From NCBI RefSeq assembly GCF_000739715.2, contig NZ_BBJC02000001.1:776647-840646 (forward strand): a DNA stretch of 64,000 nucleotides, read 5' to 3'. The DNA comes from Falsirhodobacter sp. alg1 (lineage in GTDB: Bacteria > Pseudomonadota > Alphaproteobacteria > Rhodobacterales > Rhodobacteraceae). The translations under genes and the position numbers were made by a program. The notes under the pieces were generated by a model. It was not told where the DNA came from. It did no database searches and worked only from the letters and a program-made list of their open reading frames with translations. Each line of letters begins with the position of its first letter. Positions within the stretch are counted from its first letter, which is position 1. Shown one piece after another: positions 18,039 through 30,402 of this stretch.

Positions 18039-18563
18039 TCAAGAAAGCCGTTGGCGCACTCGGTGCGCCAGATCATGCAAATCGGCATCTGGAATGCCCA
18101 GATTGTCCAGATGTGCGACGGTTGCGAACAGGTAATCGCGATTCGGGCCACGGGTGCCTGTGGCATGGGCAATCGCATCGGCCTGCTGTTCGATGGGCAT
18201 CCGGCAATATTGGGGATGTGCGGGGGAAATCACATAGGTCACGGCCATTACCTGCGGGTCGGTCAATGGAACCTGTATTTCCACATAGGCGTCGGAAATA
18301 AGCTCCCGTTCGCGCAGCGCGGCCAGGGCGGCAGCCTCTTGCCCCTTGGCCACCAGAAACGCCACGCCCCGGCAGAACGCGTCCGGGGCATGATCCAGTG
18401 CCAGCACCAACCCGGGATGTTCCCGCGTTCCGCGATAATGCCAAGAGGCCATGCAGAAACTGCGTTGCCACCCGTCCAGCCGTGCAGTCACCTGCCGCTC
18501 CACCTCGAAGCAGGGGGCCCATATCAGCGAGCCATAGCCGAAGACCCACATCCGTTCTGTCAT
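18039..18563 (-). CDS. chaC: gamma-glutamylcyclotransferase, ChaC type
   Basis: A 174-residue cytosolic enzyme that cleaves glutathione to 5-oxoproline and Cys-Gly. The substrate loop WVFGYGSLIW (residues 6-15) is the ChaC form of the YGSL motif. The catalytic glutamate is expected in the RERELISDAYVE region (near residues 85-96), and VTYVISPAHPQYC follows. The length fits the family. It is a lone minus-strand gene, divergent from the DUF2125 gene with a 64-bp gap. Confidence 0.88.
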   Translation of the reverse strand: MTERMWVFGYGSLIWAPCFEVERQVTARLDGWQRSFCMASWHYRGTREHPGLVLALDHAPDAFCRGVAFLVAKGQEAAALAALRERELISDAYVEIQVPLTDPQVMAVTYVISPAHPQYCRMPIEQQADAIAHATGTRGPNRDYLFATVAHLDNLGIPDADLHDLAHRVRQRLS

Positions 18564-18627
18564 CTGCTGGCCCTTCCATCCCGTCGGGGGTATGCATTCG
18601 GGCTATCGTTGCGAGGGAGCAATTTCA

Positions 18628-19569
18628 ATGCGGGTTCTGATCCGGATCATCGTCGTTTTGGCCGTGCTGTTCTGTGGCTACTGGTTTGCCGGTGCCCATC
18701 TATTCGAGCGCGGGGTGCAGCGGTGGCTGACTGCCCAGCAGCAGGAGGGGCGGGTGGCCGAGGCGCAGGACCTGACGGTCAGCGGTTTCCCGACAGAATT
18801 CCGGGGAAGCGCCGGTCAGGTGGCCATCCTTGATCCGGACAGCGGGTATGGCTGGCAGGCAAACGGTCCGACTGTGGCGATGCCCAGCTGGTGGCCGCTG
18901 CAGGTGAACGTGGCCTTGCCCGAAAAGCAGGTGATCGAAACGCCGACGGGCCAGATCGACCTTAGTGCAGAAGACATGACGGGGCGCATCGATCTGGGCT
19001 TCGATCTGGCACCCCGGCACCTTCTGGCACAAAGCGGACCGCTGCGGGCCGAGATGGCCGCAGGTGCGCTGACTGCGGACTCCCTGCGATATGAAAGCGA
19101 TGGCGGCAATGGCCGCCTGCACCATGTGACCATGAACGGCACCGGCATGGGGTTGAATGTGGCCCCGTTGGACCTGACAGGCGGCACACTGGATGTGGAT
19201 GCCGATGTGACGCTGGCAGAGCAGCTGGATGACCTGCCGGATGCCGTTGGCGTGGGCATAGATACGATTCTGCTGCGCGAGGCCCGGCTGCAGTTTGACG
19301 GTTTTGCGGTCAAGGCTTCGGGCACGGTTGTTTCCGACGGTCGCGGGTTTGCTGCGGGGGATGTTACGCTGCAACTGACAGGATGGGCCGCCGCCCTAGA
19401 GGTCGCGCGGAATGCGGGCCTGATCGAGGCGCATCAGGCCGACACGCTGGAGGGTGGACTGCGCCTGATGTCCGGTGGTGGGGATACGGTAGAGCTGCCC
19501 CTGACCCTGTCGGGTGGTGTGGTACGATTTGGCCCCTTCCCGCTGGGGGCGGCACCTCGCATGCGTTGA
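18628..19569 (+). CDS. DUF2125 domain-containing protein
   Basis: A 313-residue envelope protein. The N-terminal hydrophobic helix (residues about 3-25, VLIRIIVVLAVLFCGYWFAG) acts as signal or anchor. The rest is a beta-rich periplasmic domain with the FPTEFRG motif and the alternating pattern of DUF2125 (PF09898), an alphaproteobacterial family distantly like AsmA-type proteins. The frame opens at 18592, but the ATG at 18628 has the ribosome site GAGGGAG and begins the helix. The function is unknown. It shares a bidirectional terminator with clpA. Confidence 0.8.
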   Translation: MRVLIRIIVVLAVLFCGYWFAGAHLFERGVQRWLTAQQQEGRVAEAQDLTVSGFPTEFRGSAGQVAILDPDSGYGWQANGPTVAMPSWWPLQVNVALPEKQVIETPTGQIDLSAEDMTGRIDLGFDLAPRHLLAQSGPLRAEMAAGALTADSLRYESDGGNGRLHHVTMNGTGMGLNVAPLDLTGGTLDVDADVTLAEQLDDLPDAVGVGIDTILLREARLQFDGFAVKASGTVVSDGRGFAAGDVTLQLTGWAAALEVARNAGLIEAHQADTLEGGLRLMSGGGDTVELPLTLSGGVVRFGPFPLGAAPRMR

Positions 19570-19663
19570 GGCTTTGGGCCCATATGTCCGGGGTAGGAAG
19601 CCATGGTGGCCATATGCCGGACGAGAGCAGATACCGGACGCGATCAGCACGACGGCTAATATA

Positions 19664-19689
19664 AAAAGGCCCCCGAGCGGGGGCCTTTT
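19664..19689. terminator. bidirectional rho-independent terminator
   Basis: A GC-rich stem of GGCCCCC / GGGGGCC with a 4-nt loop is flanked by As on the left and Ts on the right, so it can end both the DUF2125 transcript (plus) and the clpA transcript (minus). Confidence 0.88.
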
Positions 19690-19696
19690 CTTTTCC

Positions 19697-22015
19697 TTAT
19701 TCGGCGGTCAGCAGGGGCGGGCGCTGATTGGCGATGCGGCCCTTCAGCTCCTCGATCTCCAGCTCGATCTTATCGTCCTTGACAACAACCCGCACGACGC
19801 CGCCCTTGGTCAGCCTGCCGAACAGAAGTTCTTCGGCCAGCGGCTTTTTGACGTGTTCCTGAATGACACGGCCAAGAGGGCGCGCCCCCATCCGGTCATC
19901 ATAGCCCTTGTCACCCAGCCATTGGGCCGCCTCGGGCGACAGTTCGATATGGACGTTGCGATCGATAAGCTGCGCCTCAAGCTGCAGGACGAACTTCTCC
20001 ACCACCTGCAGGATCGTATCCTTGGGCAGGGGAGCGAACGAGATGATCGCATCCAGACGGTTCCGGAATTCCGGCGTGAAAATCCGTTCGATGGCAGCGG
20101 TATCCTCGCCCTCACGCTTGTCACGGCCAAAGCCGATTGCCGCCTTCTGCATGTCCGACGCGCCTGCGTTGGAGGTCATGATCAGGATCACGTTACGAAA
20201 ATCCACCTGACGACCGTTGTGGTCGGTCAGCTTGCCGTGGTCCATCACCTGCAACAGGATGTTGTACACATCGGGGTGTGCCTTTTCCATTTCGTCCAGC
20301 AGCAGAACGCAATGTGGATGCTGGTCCACGCCATCCGTCAACATGCCGCCCTGATCGAAGCCGACATAGCCCGGAGGGGCACCGATCAGCCGCGATACCG
20401 CATGCTTCTCCATGTATTCCGACATGTCGAAGCGCAGAAGCTCCACGCCTAGGGTGCTGGCAAGCTGTTTGGCCACCTCTGTCTTGCCCACACCGGTCGG
20501 GCCGGCGAACAGATAGTTGCCGATCGGCTTTTCCGGTTCCCGCAGGCCGGCACGGGCCAGCTTGATGGCAGACGACAGGGCCGTGATCGCATTGTCCTGA
20601 CCGAAAACCACACGCTTCAGCGACGGCTCCAGATCGCGCAGCACCTCGGCATCGTCCTTGGAGACGTTTTTCGGCGGGATCCGGGCAATCTTCGCCACGA
20701 CCGTTTCGATTTCCTTCACGCCAATGGTTTTGCGGCGTTTGGATTCGGCCACCAGATGCTGGGCAGCACCGGCTTCATCGATCACGTCGATCGCCGAATC
20801 CGGCAGTTTGCGATCATTGATATACCGCGATGCCAGTTCGACGGCCGTCTTGATGGCGTCATTGGTATAGCGGATATCGTGGTGGCCTTCGAAATGCGGC
20901 TTCAGACCCATCAGGATCTTGATGGCATCCGGCAGCGACGGCTCGTTCACATCGATCTTCTGGAACCGGCGGGCAAGGGCGCGGTCCTTTTCGAAATGCT
21001 GACGGAACTCCTTGTAGGTTGTGGAGCCCATGGTCCGCAGCTTGCCCCCGGCCAGGGCCGGTTTCAGCAGGTTGGAGGCATCCATAGCACCGCCGGATGT
21101 GGCACCCGCACCGATCACCGTGTGGATTTCATCAATGAACAGTACCGCGTTCGGATGATCTTCCATTTCCTTGACGACGGCCTTCAGGCGTTCCTCGAAA
21201 TCACCGCGGTAACGGGTTCCGGCCAGAAGCGCCCCCATGTCGAGGGAATAGATGGTTGCCGGCGCAAGGATATCTGGAACCTGACCATTGATGATCTTCC
21301 AGGCAAGGCCCTCGGCAATCGCGGTTTTGCCCACACCGGGATCACCCACCAGCAGCGGGTTGTTCTTGCGGCGGCGGCACAGAACCTGGATGCAGCGTTC
21401 CACTTCGGCATCGCGGCCGATCAGCGGATCCACGTCCCCCTTGCGGGCCTTTACGTTCAGATCTACGCAGTATTTCGACAGTGCGGATTCCTTTGATTCG
21501 CCAGCTTCGGCCTTTGGCGTCTCGTGGTGGTCATCATCCGAGCCCGAAAGATCGCGTTGTTCGCCATAGGCCGGATCCTTGGCCACGCCATGTGCAATGA
21601 AGTTCACGGCGTCATAGCGGGTCATGTCCTGCTCTTGCAGGAAGTAGGCGGCATTCGATTCGCGCTCGGCAAAGATCGCGACCAGCACGTTCGCGCCCGT
21701 CACCTCGGTCCGTCCCGAGGATTGCACATGGATCGCCGCGCGCTGGATCACGCGCTGGAATGCAGCGGTCGGTACCGCTTCGGAGCCTTCGACCGTGGTG
21801 ACCAAGGTCGACAGATCGTCATCGATGAATTCGACCAGCGTCTTGCGCAGTTCTTCCGTATCGACGGAGCATGCCTTCATGACGCGCGATGCGTCCGGTT
21901 CATCCAGCAGCGCCAGAAGCAGATGTTCCAGCGTTGCCAGTTCATGGCGGCGGGCATTCGCAAGCGCCAAGGCGCCATGGATGGCTTGTTCGAGGGTGTT
22001 TGAGAACGATGGCAC
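19697..22015 (-). CDS. clpA: ATP-dependent Clp protease ATP-binding subunit ClpA
   Basis: A 772-residue AAA+ unfoldase that feeds substrates to ClpP. The N-domain (residues 1 to about 140, [20 protein letters not shown]) is followed by AAA domain 1 with Walker [14 protein letters not shown] and AAA domain 2 with [14 protein letters not shown], plus [18 protein letters not shown]. The start is GTG at 22015, with an AGGAG site 8-9 nt upstream; the longer frame from 22060 has no such site. A candidate RpoH promoter lies at 22084-22112. No clpS is adjacent; gloB precedes it on the same strand. Confidence 0.97.
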   Translation of the reverse strand: MPSFSNTLEQAIHGALALANARRHELATLEHLLLALLDEPDASRVMKACSVDTEELRKTLVEFIDDDLSTLVTTVEGSEAVPTAAFQRVIQRAAIHVQSSGRTEVTGANVLVAIFAERESNAAYFLQEQDMTRYDAVNFIAHGVAKDPAYGEQRDLSGSDDDHHETPKAEAGESKESALSKYCVDLNVKARKGDVDPLIGRDAEVERCIQVLCRRRKNNPLLVGDPGVGKTAIAEGLAWKIINGQVPDILAPATIYSLDMGALLAGTRYRGDFEERLKAVVKEMEDHPNAVLFIDEIHTVIGAGATSGGAMDASNLLKPALAGGKLRTMGSTTYKEFRQHFEKDRALARRFQKIDVNEPSLPDAIKILMGLKPHFEGHHDIRYTNDAIKTAVELASRYINDRKLPDSAIDVIDEAGAAQHLVAESKRRKTIGVKEIETVVAKIARIPPKNVSKDDAEVLRDLEPSLKRVVFGQDNAITALSSAIKLARAGLREPEKPIGNYLFAGPTGVGKTEVAKQLASTLGVELLRFDMSEYMEKHAVSRLIGAPPGYVGFDQGGMLTDGVDQHPHCVLLLDEMEKAHPDVYNILLQVMDHGKLTDHNGRQVDFRNVILIMTSNAGASDMQKAAIGFGRDKREGEDTAAIERIFTPEFRNRLDAIISFAPLPKDTILQVVEKFVLQLEAQLIDRNVHIELSPEAAQWLGDKGYDDRMGARPLGRVIQEHVKKPLAEELLFGRLTKGGVVRVVVKDDKIELEIEELKGRIANQRPPLLTAE

Positions 22016-22083
22016 GGTGTGCTGCTCCTGTCTTGCGGGTCGGACACGCTGGGGGCGCATACGACCGTTGCCTCACCTTATAG

Positions 22084-22112
22084 AAGATCGGAACTTTGTC
22101 CCGCGCTTCAAG
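22084..22112 (-). promoter_or_regulatory. candidate heat-shock (RpoH) promoter of clpA
   Basis: Reading the minus strand, CTTG (22112-22109, within CTTGAAG) is followed after 17 nt by CCGATCTT (22091-22084). This is close to the alphaproteobacterial RpoH pattern CTTG-N17/18-CYTATNTN, with one mismatch. The 5' UTR would be about 60 nt. Confidence 0.45.
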
Positions 22113-22181
22113 TGCGAATCCGACAGCGTGAACATTTCGCGTGTTTCTGCGACAAAATGTGAACGCCTGTTGCAACCCGGC

Positions 22182-22949
22182 TTAGAAATTGTCCTTCCGT
22201 GCGCGGAGTTCGGCGAAAACCTCGGCATCGGGCGCATCGGGCAATCCGACGGCGGCCTTCAACGCGGGCAATCCGGCGCGCAGGAACGGGTTGGTGGCCA
22301 ATTCTTCGGCAAGGGTGGAGGGAACGGTGGGGCGGCTCTCACGGCGTGCCTTATCGGTTTCCTCGATACGCGAGATAAGCGCTTCGTTTTCCGGTTCAAG
22401 GGTCAGCGCAAAGCGGAGGTTCGATTGTGTGTATTCATGCCCCGATGCCACCCTGGTTTCATGCGGCAGGGCCGACAGGCGTGTCAGGCTGTTCCACATC
22501 TGGGTCGGCGTCCCCTCGAACAGGCGCCCGCAGCCCCCGGCCATCAGGCTGTCGCCGGTAAAGACGTAACCGGCATCGGGCATATGGAACGCGATATGGC
22601 CGACGGTATGGCCGGGCACGTCGATCACGCGTACAGGCGTGTGGCAGACCTCGAACACATCGCCATCGGCCACGGCCAGATCCAGTGCCGGCAGGCGCAA
22701 TTCATCGGCAGCCGCGCCGATCACCTTTGCCCCGGTTGCCGCCTGCAGCTTCGGAAGCCCGTCGATATGGTCGTTGTGGTGATGGGTCAGCAGGATATGC
22801 GACAGCGCCCATTCCCGTGCCGACAGCACCGCGATGATGGGGTTAGCCTCTGGCACATCGATGCAAACCGTTTCCTTGGTTTCGGTATTGCGGACGAGGA
22901 AAGCATAGTTGTCGCGAAGGCAGGGAATGGTGATCAATTCTAGGGGCAT
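22182..22949 (-). CDS. gloB: hydroxyacylglutathione hydrolase (glyoxalase II)
   Basis: A 255-residue metallo-beta-lactamase-fold enzyme that hydrolyses S-lactoylglutathione to lactate and glutathione, ending methylglyoxal detoxification. The metal motif THHHNDHIDG (H56, H58, D60, H61) is intact. Further ligand segments are DVPGHTVGHIAF and FTGDSLMAGGCGRLFEGT. The C-terminal HAGH domain has SGHEYTQSNLRFALTLEPEN. Length and start (PLELITIPCLRDNYAFLV) match the family. It is divergent from the methyltransferase gene and upstream of clpA on the same strand. Confidence 0.96.
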   Translation of the reverse strand: MPLELITIPCLRDNYAFLVRNTETKETVCIDVPEANPIIAVLSAREWALSHILLTHHHNDHIDGLPKLQAATGAKVIGAAADELRLPALDLAVADGDVFEVCHTPVRVIDVPGHTVGHIAFHMPDAGYVFTGDSLMAGGCGRLFEGTPTQMWNSLTRLSALPHETRVASGHEYTQSNLRFALTLEPENEALISRIEETDKARRESRPTVPSTLAEELATNPFLRAGLPALKAAVGLPDAPDAEVFAELRARKDNF

Positions 22950-23012
22950 GGCTTTTCTCTCCGGCTGAACCTAAGCTTCAACGACAATATGTGACATAAT
23001 GATCCCGGTGAA

Positions 23013-23783
23013 ATGTATCTAGACGTTCTGGACCTGCGAAATTTCTACTACCGCACGCAATTGGGGCGTGTGGCGCAGCGTGCCATCCGGGACAAGGTCG
23101 TGGAGATATGGCCCGAGGCCAAGGGGCAGACCGTTGCTGGCTTCGGCTTTGCCGTGCCGCTGCTGCGCCCCTATCTGGCCGAGGCGCGGCGGGTCATCGG
23201 GCTGATGCCGGGGCCGCAGGGCGTGATGCCATGGCCCGCCGGCATGGAGAACGTATCCGTTCTGACCGAAGAGGGGGCCTGGCCGCTGGAAACCGGAATG
23301 GTGGACAAGCTCGTGGTCCTGCACGGGTTGGAGCCGTCGGACAATCAGGCCGACGTACTGGACGAATGCTGGCGTGTGCTGGGGCCGGGGGGAAGGGCGC
23401 TGTTCATCGTGCCGAACCGTTCGGGGTTATGGGCACGGACCGAACGCACGCCCTTCGGGTTCGGCCGCCCCTATTCGGCGAACCAGCTGGAAGCGCAACT
23501 GCGCCGCCATTCCTTCGTGCCGGAGCGGGCAGTGCCCGCCCTGTTTGCCCCGCCGTCCCATCGCCGGTTCTGGTTGCGCACATCCGGCATCATCGAGAGT
23601 GCGGGGCGCAGGCTTGCCCCTTGGTTTGCGGGGGGCGTCGTGATCGTGGAAGTGTCAAAGCAGGTCTATGCGCCGCGCAAGCCCGGCCTCAAGGCAGCGG
23701 TCCGTCGACCGCTGCGCGCGCTGGAAGGGGCGACCCAGCCCGCAGCCCTGCCAAGCCCCCGATATTGCCGGAACCTGCGGTGA
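23013..23783 (+). CDS. SAM-dependent methyltransferase-like protein
   Basis: A 256-residue class I methyltransferase-fold protein found beside gloB in relatives. The region [23 protein letters not shown] (about residues 116-138) is the motif III/post-motif of UbiE/methyltransferase-11 proteins. The glycine motif I is weak ([14 protein letters not shown]). The last 30 residues are basic and proline-rich. The substrate is unknown. The start is ATG at 23013, 63 bp from the gloB start on the other strand. Confidence 0.75.
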   Translation: MYLDVLDLRNFYYRTQLGRVAQRAIRDKVVEIWPEAKGQTVAGFGFAVPLLRPYLAEARRVIGLMPGPQGVMPWPAGMENVSVLTEEGAWPLETGMVDKLVVLHGLEPSDNQADVLDECWRVLGPGGRALFIVPNRSGLWARTERTPFGFGRPYSANQLEAQLRRHSFVPERAVPALFAPPSHRRFWLRTSGIIESAGRRLAPWFAGGVVIVEVSKQVYAPRKPGLKAAVRRPLRALEGATQPAALPSPRYCRNLR

Positions 23784-23893
23784 GACATATTGCCGCGATA
23801 GAGGTTTTGTCGGGAAAGATGCAGCCATAATTGCGCGTTAACTGCGGCTTCACAGTTGCGGCAATGGATTTGCTCTGCTAAACGAACGCCGAA

Positions 23894-23918
23894 TTGATAT
23901 ACATAACTATTGTATAAA
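23894..23918 (+). promoter_or_regulatory. AT-rich candidate promoter region of the atp operon
   Basis: The 193-bp gap before atpH holds an AT-rich stretch with TTGATA (23894-23899) and TATAAA (23913-23918). The 13-nt spacing is short, so the exact boxes are uncertain, but this is the most promoter-like part of the gap. An AACTG-N8-CAGTT dyad lies upstream. I see nothing else there. Confidence 0.3.
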
Positions 23919-23976
23919 TGAACGGCCGCCATGGCATCGTTTTTGTGCGACATGGCCAAGCATCGAAAGGGTTGAA

Positions 23977-24537
23977 GTGTCTGAACCAGCCTCGATTTCC
24001 TCCGGTATCGCAGTGCGCTACGCGACAGCCGTGTTCGAACTGGCCAAGGACGCATCCGCGATCCCTGCGCTTGAATCCGACATTGACGCGCTTGAGGGCG
24101 CGCTGGAAAGCAGTGCCGACCTGCGCAACCTGCTGACCTCGCCCGTCTATACACGGGCAGAGCAGGAAGCCGGTATCGCGGGTGTGGCAAAGGCGATGGG
24201 CCTGACGGACCTGACGGCGCATACCCTGCGCATCATGGCCCAGAAGCGGCGCCTGTTCGCATTGCCGCGTGTGATCGCACGGCTGCGTCTGATGATTTCC
24301 GAGGATCGTGGCGAAGTTCTGGCCGAGGTAACCTCGGCCACGCCGCTGACCCCTGCACAGGCAACCCGTCTGGCGGAAACGCTGAAGGCGAAGGCCGGCA
24401 AGCAAGTAATACTGAAAACCGCTGTCGATGAAACACTCATCGGCGGTCTCGTTGTAAAGCTCGGCTCGACCATGATCGATACCTCGATCCGCTCGAAGCT
24501 CGCGTCTCTCCAGAATACCATGAAAGAGGTTGGATAA
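23977..24537 (+). CDS. atpH: ATP synthase F1 subunit delta
   Basis: A 186-residue peripheral-stalk subunit that links F1 to the b subunits. The N-terminal helical bundle starts [16 protein letters not shown]. The C-terminal [20 protein letters not shown], then [19 protein letters not shown], is the OSCP/delta signature. It starts at GTG with GAAAGG upstream. The atpA start overlaps its stop (TAATG), so translation is coupled. It is the first gene of atpHAGDC; the F0 genes are not in this window, as usual in alphaproteobacteria. Confidence 0.96.
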   Translation: MSEPASISSGIAVRYATAVFELAKDASAIPALESDIDALEGALESSADLRNLLTSPVYTRAEQEAGIAGVAKAMGLTDLTAHTLRIMAQKRRLFALPRVIARLRLMISEDRGEVLAEVTSATPLTPAQATRLAETLKAKAGKQVILKTAVDETLIGGLVVKLGSTMIDTSIRSKLASLQNTMKEVG

Positions 24538-26075
24538 TGGCAATCCAGGCTGCTGAGATCTCTGCGATCCTTAAAGAGCAGATCAAGAACTTTGGCCAGG
24601 ATGCCGAAGTTGCGGAAGTTGGCCGCGTATTGTCGGTCGGCGACGGGATTGCCCGTGTGCACGGACTGGACGCGATCCAAGCCGGCGAAATGGTCGAATT
24701 CCCCGGCGGCGTGCGCGGCATGGCGCTGAACCTCGAGATCGACAACGTCGGTGTCGTGATCTTCGGTGATGACCGTGGCATCAAAGAGGGCGATACCGTC
24801 AAGCGCACGAAATCCATCGTGGACGTGCCGGTCGGGAACGCGCTTCTGGGCCGTGTGGTCGATGCGCTCGGCAACCCGCTGGACGGCAAGGGTCCGATCG
24901 AGACAACCGAGCGTCGTGTTGCCGACGTGAAGGCGCCGGGCATCATTCCGCGTAAGGGTGTGCACGAGCCGATGGCAACGGGTATCAAATCCGTTGATGC
25001 GATGATCCCCGTTGGCCGCGGCCAACGCGAACTGATCATCGGTGACCGTCAGACAGGCAAGACCGCGATCGCGCTCGACACGATCCTGAACCAGAAATCC
25101 TACAACGAAGCCGCTGGCGACGATGAAGGCAAGAAGCTGTATTGCGTCTATGTCGCGATCGGCCAGAAGCGTTCGACCGTTGCCCAGCTGGTGAAAAAGC
25201 TGGAAGAAACCGGCGCCATGGCCTATTCGATGGTCATCGCTGCGACGGCTTCGGATCCTGCGCCGATGCAATACCTTGCGCCCTATGCCGCAACGGCAAT
25301 GGCAGAATTCTTCCGCGATAACGGCCGCCATGCGCTGATCGTCTATGATGATCTGTCGAAGCAGGCTGTTGCATACCGTCAGATGTCGCTGTTGCTGCGC
25401 CGTCCGCCGGGCCGTGAAGCCTATCCGGGAGACGTTTTCTACCTTCACTCCCGCCTGCTGGAGCGTTCGGCCAAGCTGAACGAGGATTTCGGTTCGGGCT
25501 CCCTTACGGCGCTGCCGATCATCGAAACCCAGGGCGGTGACGTTTCGGCGTTCATTCCGACCAACGTGATCTCGATCACCGATGGTCAGATCTTCCTTGA
25601 GACGGAGCTGTTCTATCAGGGCATCCGTCCGGCGGTGAACACCGGCCTGTCCGTGTCGCGTGTGGGTTCGTCCGCACAGACCGATGCGATGAAGTCGGTT
25701 GCAGGCTCGATGAAGTTGGAGCTGGCGCAGTACCGTGAAATGGCTGCCTTCGCGCAGTTCGGTTCGGACCTTGATGCGGCAACGCAGCAGCTTCTGAACC
25801 GCGGTGCCCGCCTGACCGAGCTGATGAAGCAACCGCAGTACTCGCCGCTGACAAACGCGGAAATCGTCTGCGTCATCTTCGCGGGGATCAAGGGCTATCT
25901 CGACAAGGTGGCCGTCAAGGATGTCACTCGTTTCGAGGCCGGTCTGCTCGCATTCCTGCGCAGCGACAAGAAGGACCTTCTTGCCGACATCACCAACAAC
26001 GACCGCAAGGTCAAGGGTGAGCTGGAAGAGAAGATCCGCGCCGCGCTTGACGTTTTCGCCAAAGACTTCGCCTGA
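24537..26075 (+). CDS. atpA: ATP synthase F1 subunit alpha
   Basis: A 512-residue non-catalytic nucleotide-binding subunit of F1. Walker A is [13 protein letters not shown] (near residues 169-181). The [16 protein letters not shown] region, the Walker B-like [17 protein letters not shown] and the signature with [15 protein letters not shown] are present. Length and start are standard. It overlaps atpH by one base and is 22 bp before atpG. Confidence 0.98.
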   Translation: MAIQAAEISAILKEQIKNFGQDAEVAEVGRVLSVGDGIARVHGLDAIQAGEMVEFPGGVRGMALNLEIDNVGVVIFGDDRGIKEGDTVKRTKSIVDVPVGNALLGRVVDALGNPLDGKGPIETTERRVADVKAPGIIPRKGVHEPMATGIKSVDAMIPVGRGQRELIIGDRQTGKTAIALDTILNQKSYNEAAGDDEGKKLYCVYVAIGQKRSTVAQLVKKLEETGAMAYSMVIAATASDPAPMQYLAPYAATAMAEFFRDNGRHALIVYDDLSKQAVAYRQMSLLLRRPPGREAYPGDVFYLHSRLLERSAKLNEDFGSGSLTALPIIETQGGDVSAFIPTNVISITDGQIFLETELFYQGIRPAVNTGLSVSRVGSSAQTDAMKSVAGSMKLELAQYREMAAFAQFGSDLDAATQQLLNRGARLTELMKQPQYSPLTNAEIVCVIFAGIKGYLDKVAVKDVTRFEAGLLAFLRSDKKDLLADITNNDRKVKGELEEKIRAALDVFAKDFA

Positions 26076-26097
26076 GGGCGGGGCAGGGAGGTAACAT

Positions 26098-28420
<2,323 letters not shown>

Positions 28421-28429
28421 GGGGGTATC

Positions 28430-28828
28430 ATGGCCGATACCCTCCAATTTGATCTTGTGACCCCGGAACGGAAGCTTGCTTCCGTTCCTGCAACCGAGGT
28501 TCAGATCCCGGGGACCGAGGGTGACATGACGGTGATGGCGGGGCATATGCCCCTGGTCACCAGCCTGCGGCCCGGCATTCTGAGGGTTGTCGGACCGACA
28601 GGTCATCTGAACTTTGCGGTAACAGGCGGCTTTGCCGAAACGGCAGGTCCGTCGCTTTCGGTTCTGGCCGAATATGCGATCCCGGTAGAAGATACGACCA
28701 AGACCATCTTCGACGAGCTGGTTGCCGAAGCAGAAAGCCTTGCAGAAGTAGCACTTCCCGAAGATCGGGCCGCTGCCGACAAGAAGGTCAATGACATGAT
28801 TGCGCTTCGGGCTGCAGCCGGTCACTAA
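28430..28828 (+). CDS. atpC: ATP synthase F1 subunit epsilon
   Basis: A 132-residue rotor subunit that couples F1 to the c-ring and can inhibit ATP hydrolysis. The N-terminal beta-sandwich reads LQFDLVTPERKLASVPATEV and GTEGDMTVMAGHMPLVTSLR. The C-terminal helical part is short, as in alphaproteobacteria, where the inhibitory role is thought to be weaker. It is the last gene of the operon, followed by a terminator. Confidence 0.95.
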   Translation: MADTLQFDLVTPERKLASVPATEVQIPGTEGDMTVMAGHMPLVTSLRPGILRVVGPTGHLNFAVTGGFAETAGPSLSVLAEYAIPVEDTTKTIFDELVAEAESLAEVALPEDRAAADKKVNDMIALRAAAGH

Positions 28829-28850
28829 TCTTGCGATAAATCAGTTAAAT

Positions 28851-28879
28851 AGGCCCCGGATTTGTTCTGGGGCCTTTTT
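28851..28879 (+). terminator. rho-independent terminator of the atp operon
   Basis: The stem AGGCCCC / GGGGCCT (7 bp) has an 11-nt loop, followed by TTTT, 23 bp after the atpC stop. Confidence 0.85.
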
Positions 28880-28933
28880 AATGCCAAAGCGCATGTTATA
28901 CCTTTGTAACACCTCTAAAAATGCGCATCTGGA

Positions 28934-29287
28934 ATGATATACATACGCTCTGCCTCATCGATCGCTATTGCTCAGGGAACAAAGGTCCTTTTCTCCGACT
29001 TTGCTGATGGTGGTGACATGTGGACGGGGAATGGCCCACGAGAACGGCGCCATGCCATTGTGTTCGATGACCAGTTTCGCGAACCACCTTCGATGATGGT
29101 TTCAATCTCTATGTGGGATATGGGCCCGGATACGCCTGCGCGCGGCGATATCATGGCGGAAAATGTTACCAAACGGGGCTTCGATCTGGTGTTCCGCACG
29201 TGGTCCGACACGCGTGTTGCGCGTATCCGCGCCGATTGGACTGCCATCGGCGCGGTTGTTTCTGATGACGATTGGGACGTCGAATAA
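28934..29287 (+). CDS. H-type lectin domain protein
   Basis: A 117-residue single-domain protein of the H-type lectin fold (PF09458, first known from snail agglutinin and discoidin). GTKVLFSDFADGGDMWTGNG and MSAENVTKRGFD-like MAENVTKRGFDLVFRTWSDT, then VARIRADWTAIG, carry the hallmark aromatic residues. It follows atpC in relatives. It has no signal peptide. The start ATG at 28934 gives the normal N-terminal length but has only a weak ribosome site. It stops 2 bp before the prs stop on the other strand. A role in sugar binding is inferred from the fold only. Confidence 0.8.
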   Translation: MIYIRSASSIAIAQGTKVLFSDFADGGDMWTGNGPRERRHAIVFDDQFREPPSMMVSISMWDMGPDTPARGDIMAENVTKRGFDLVFRTWSDTRVARIRADWTAIGAVVSDDDWDVE

Positions 29288-29289
29288 CC

Positions 29290-30306
29290 TTAGCGGTTAT
29301 ACAGCCCCTCATATATCGGAACCAGGGTATCCGTTTCGAACAGGGATGATACCGAGGTGCCGTTCCAGGTGTTCAGGATGGCCTGCGCGAACATCGGTGC
29401 GGTCGGCACGATACGGATATTGGAGCAATCCTTCACGGCCTGTGTCGGTTCGATGGAATCGGTGATGACCAGCGATTTCATGACCGATTTCGAAACACGC
29501 TCTACCGCAGGACCAGAAAGTACACCGTGGGTGATATAGGCGTGAACCTCGGTCGCACCGTTTTCCATCAGCACTTCGGCAGCCTTGCAAAGCGTGCCGG
29601 CCGTATCGCAGATATCGTCCACGATGATACAGGTCTTGCCTGCGACATCACCGATCACCGTCATCTCGGCGATTTCGCCAGCTTTCTCGCGGCGCTTGTC
29701 CACGATGGCCAGGGGCGCATTGATGCGTTTTGCGATCTCACGCGCGCGGGCAACGCCGCCGACATCCGGCGAGATGATCATGACGTCCGACATCTGGTTG
29801 CGGAACGTATGCTCGATATCCAGCGCGAAAACCGGCGCGGAATACAGATTGTCGACCGGAATATCGAAGAACCCCTGAATCTGGGCGGCGTGCAGGTCCA
29901 GTGTCAGGATGCGATCGATCCCTGCCTCAACCAGCAGGTTTGCCACCAGCTTCGCGGAAATCGGCGTGCGCGCCTTTGACCGGCGATCCTGCCGGGCATA
30001 GCCGAAATAGGGGATCACGGCCGTAACACGGTCCGCAGAAGAGCGGCGGAGCGCGTCGGCGATGATCAGCAGCTCCATCAGGTTGTCATTGGCAGGGTTC
30101 GATGTGGGCTGGATAATGAACATATCCTCCCCACGTACGTTTTCATAAACCTCGACGAAGATTTCCTGATCGTTGAACCGTTCGACCCGCGCATCGACAA
30201 GGCTGACAGCCGAGCCGCGATGCACCGACATTCGGCGTGCGATCGATTTTGCGAGAGGCAGGTTTGCGTTACCGGCAATCAGTTTAGGCTCGGTCATGGC
30301 GGGCAT
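29290..30306 (-). CDS. prs: ribose-phosphate pyrophosphokinase (PRPP synthetase)
   Basis: A 338-residue enzyme making PRPP from ribose-5-phosphate and ATP for nucleotide, histidine and tryptophan synthesis. [20 protein letters not shown] is the N-terminal signature, [12 protein letters not shown] the ATP flexible-loop region, [18 protein letters not shown] the divalent-cation motif, and [14 protein letters not shown] the PRPP-binding motif. The ATG at 30306 has an AAGGA site 6 nt upstream; a second ATG is at 30297. It comes 96 bp after ltaE and may be the end of the minus-strand run from ppaC. Confidence 0.97.
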   Translation of the reverse strand: MPAMTEPKLIAGNANLPLAKSIARRMSVHRGSAVSLVDARVERFNDQEIFVEVYENVRGEDMFIIQPTSNPANDNLMELLIIADALRRSSADRVTAVIPYFGYARQDRRSKARTPISAKLVANLLVEAGIDRILTLDLHAAQIQGFFDIPVDNLYSAPVFALDIEHTFRNQMSDVMIISPDVGGVARAREIAKRINAPLAIVDKRREKAGEIAEMTVIGDVAGKTCIIVDDICDTAGTLCKAAEVLMENGATEVHAYITHGVLSGPAVERVSKSVMKSLVITDSIEPTQAVKDCSNIRIVPTAPMFAQAILNTWNGTSVSSLFETDTLVPIYEGLYNR

Positions 30307-30402
30307 GGGCTATCCTTGGCAGCGGAATCGACATGCACCGCATAGCACCCCGAGCCTCCGGCGCAAACGCCGGAAGCCCATATCGTGACGATTTCGTAAA
30401 AT

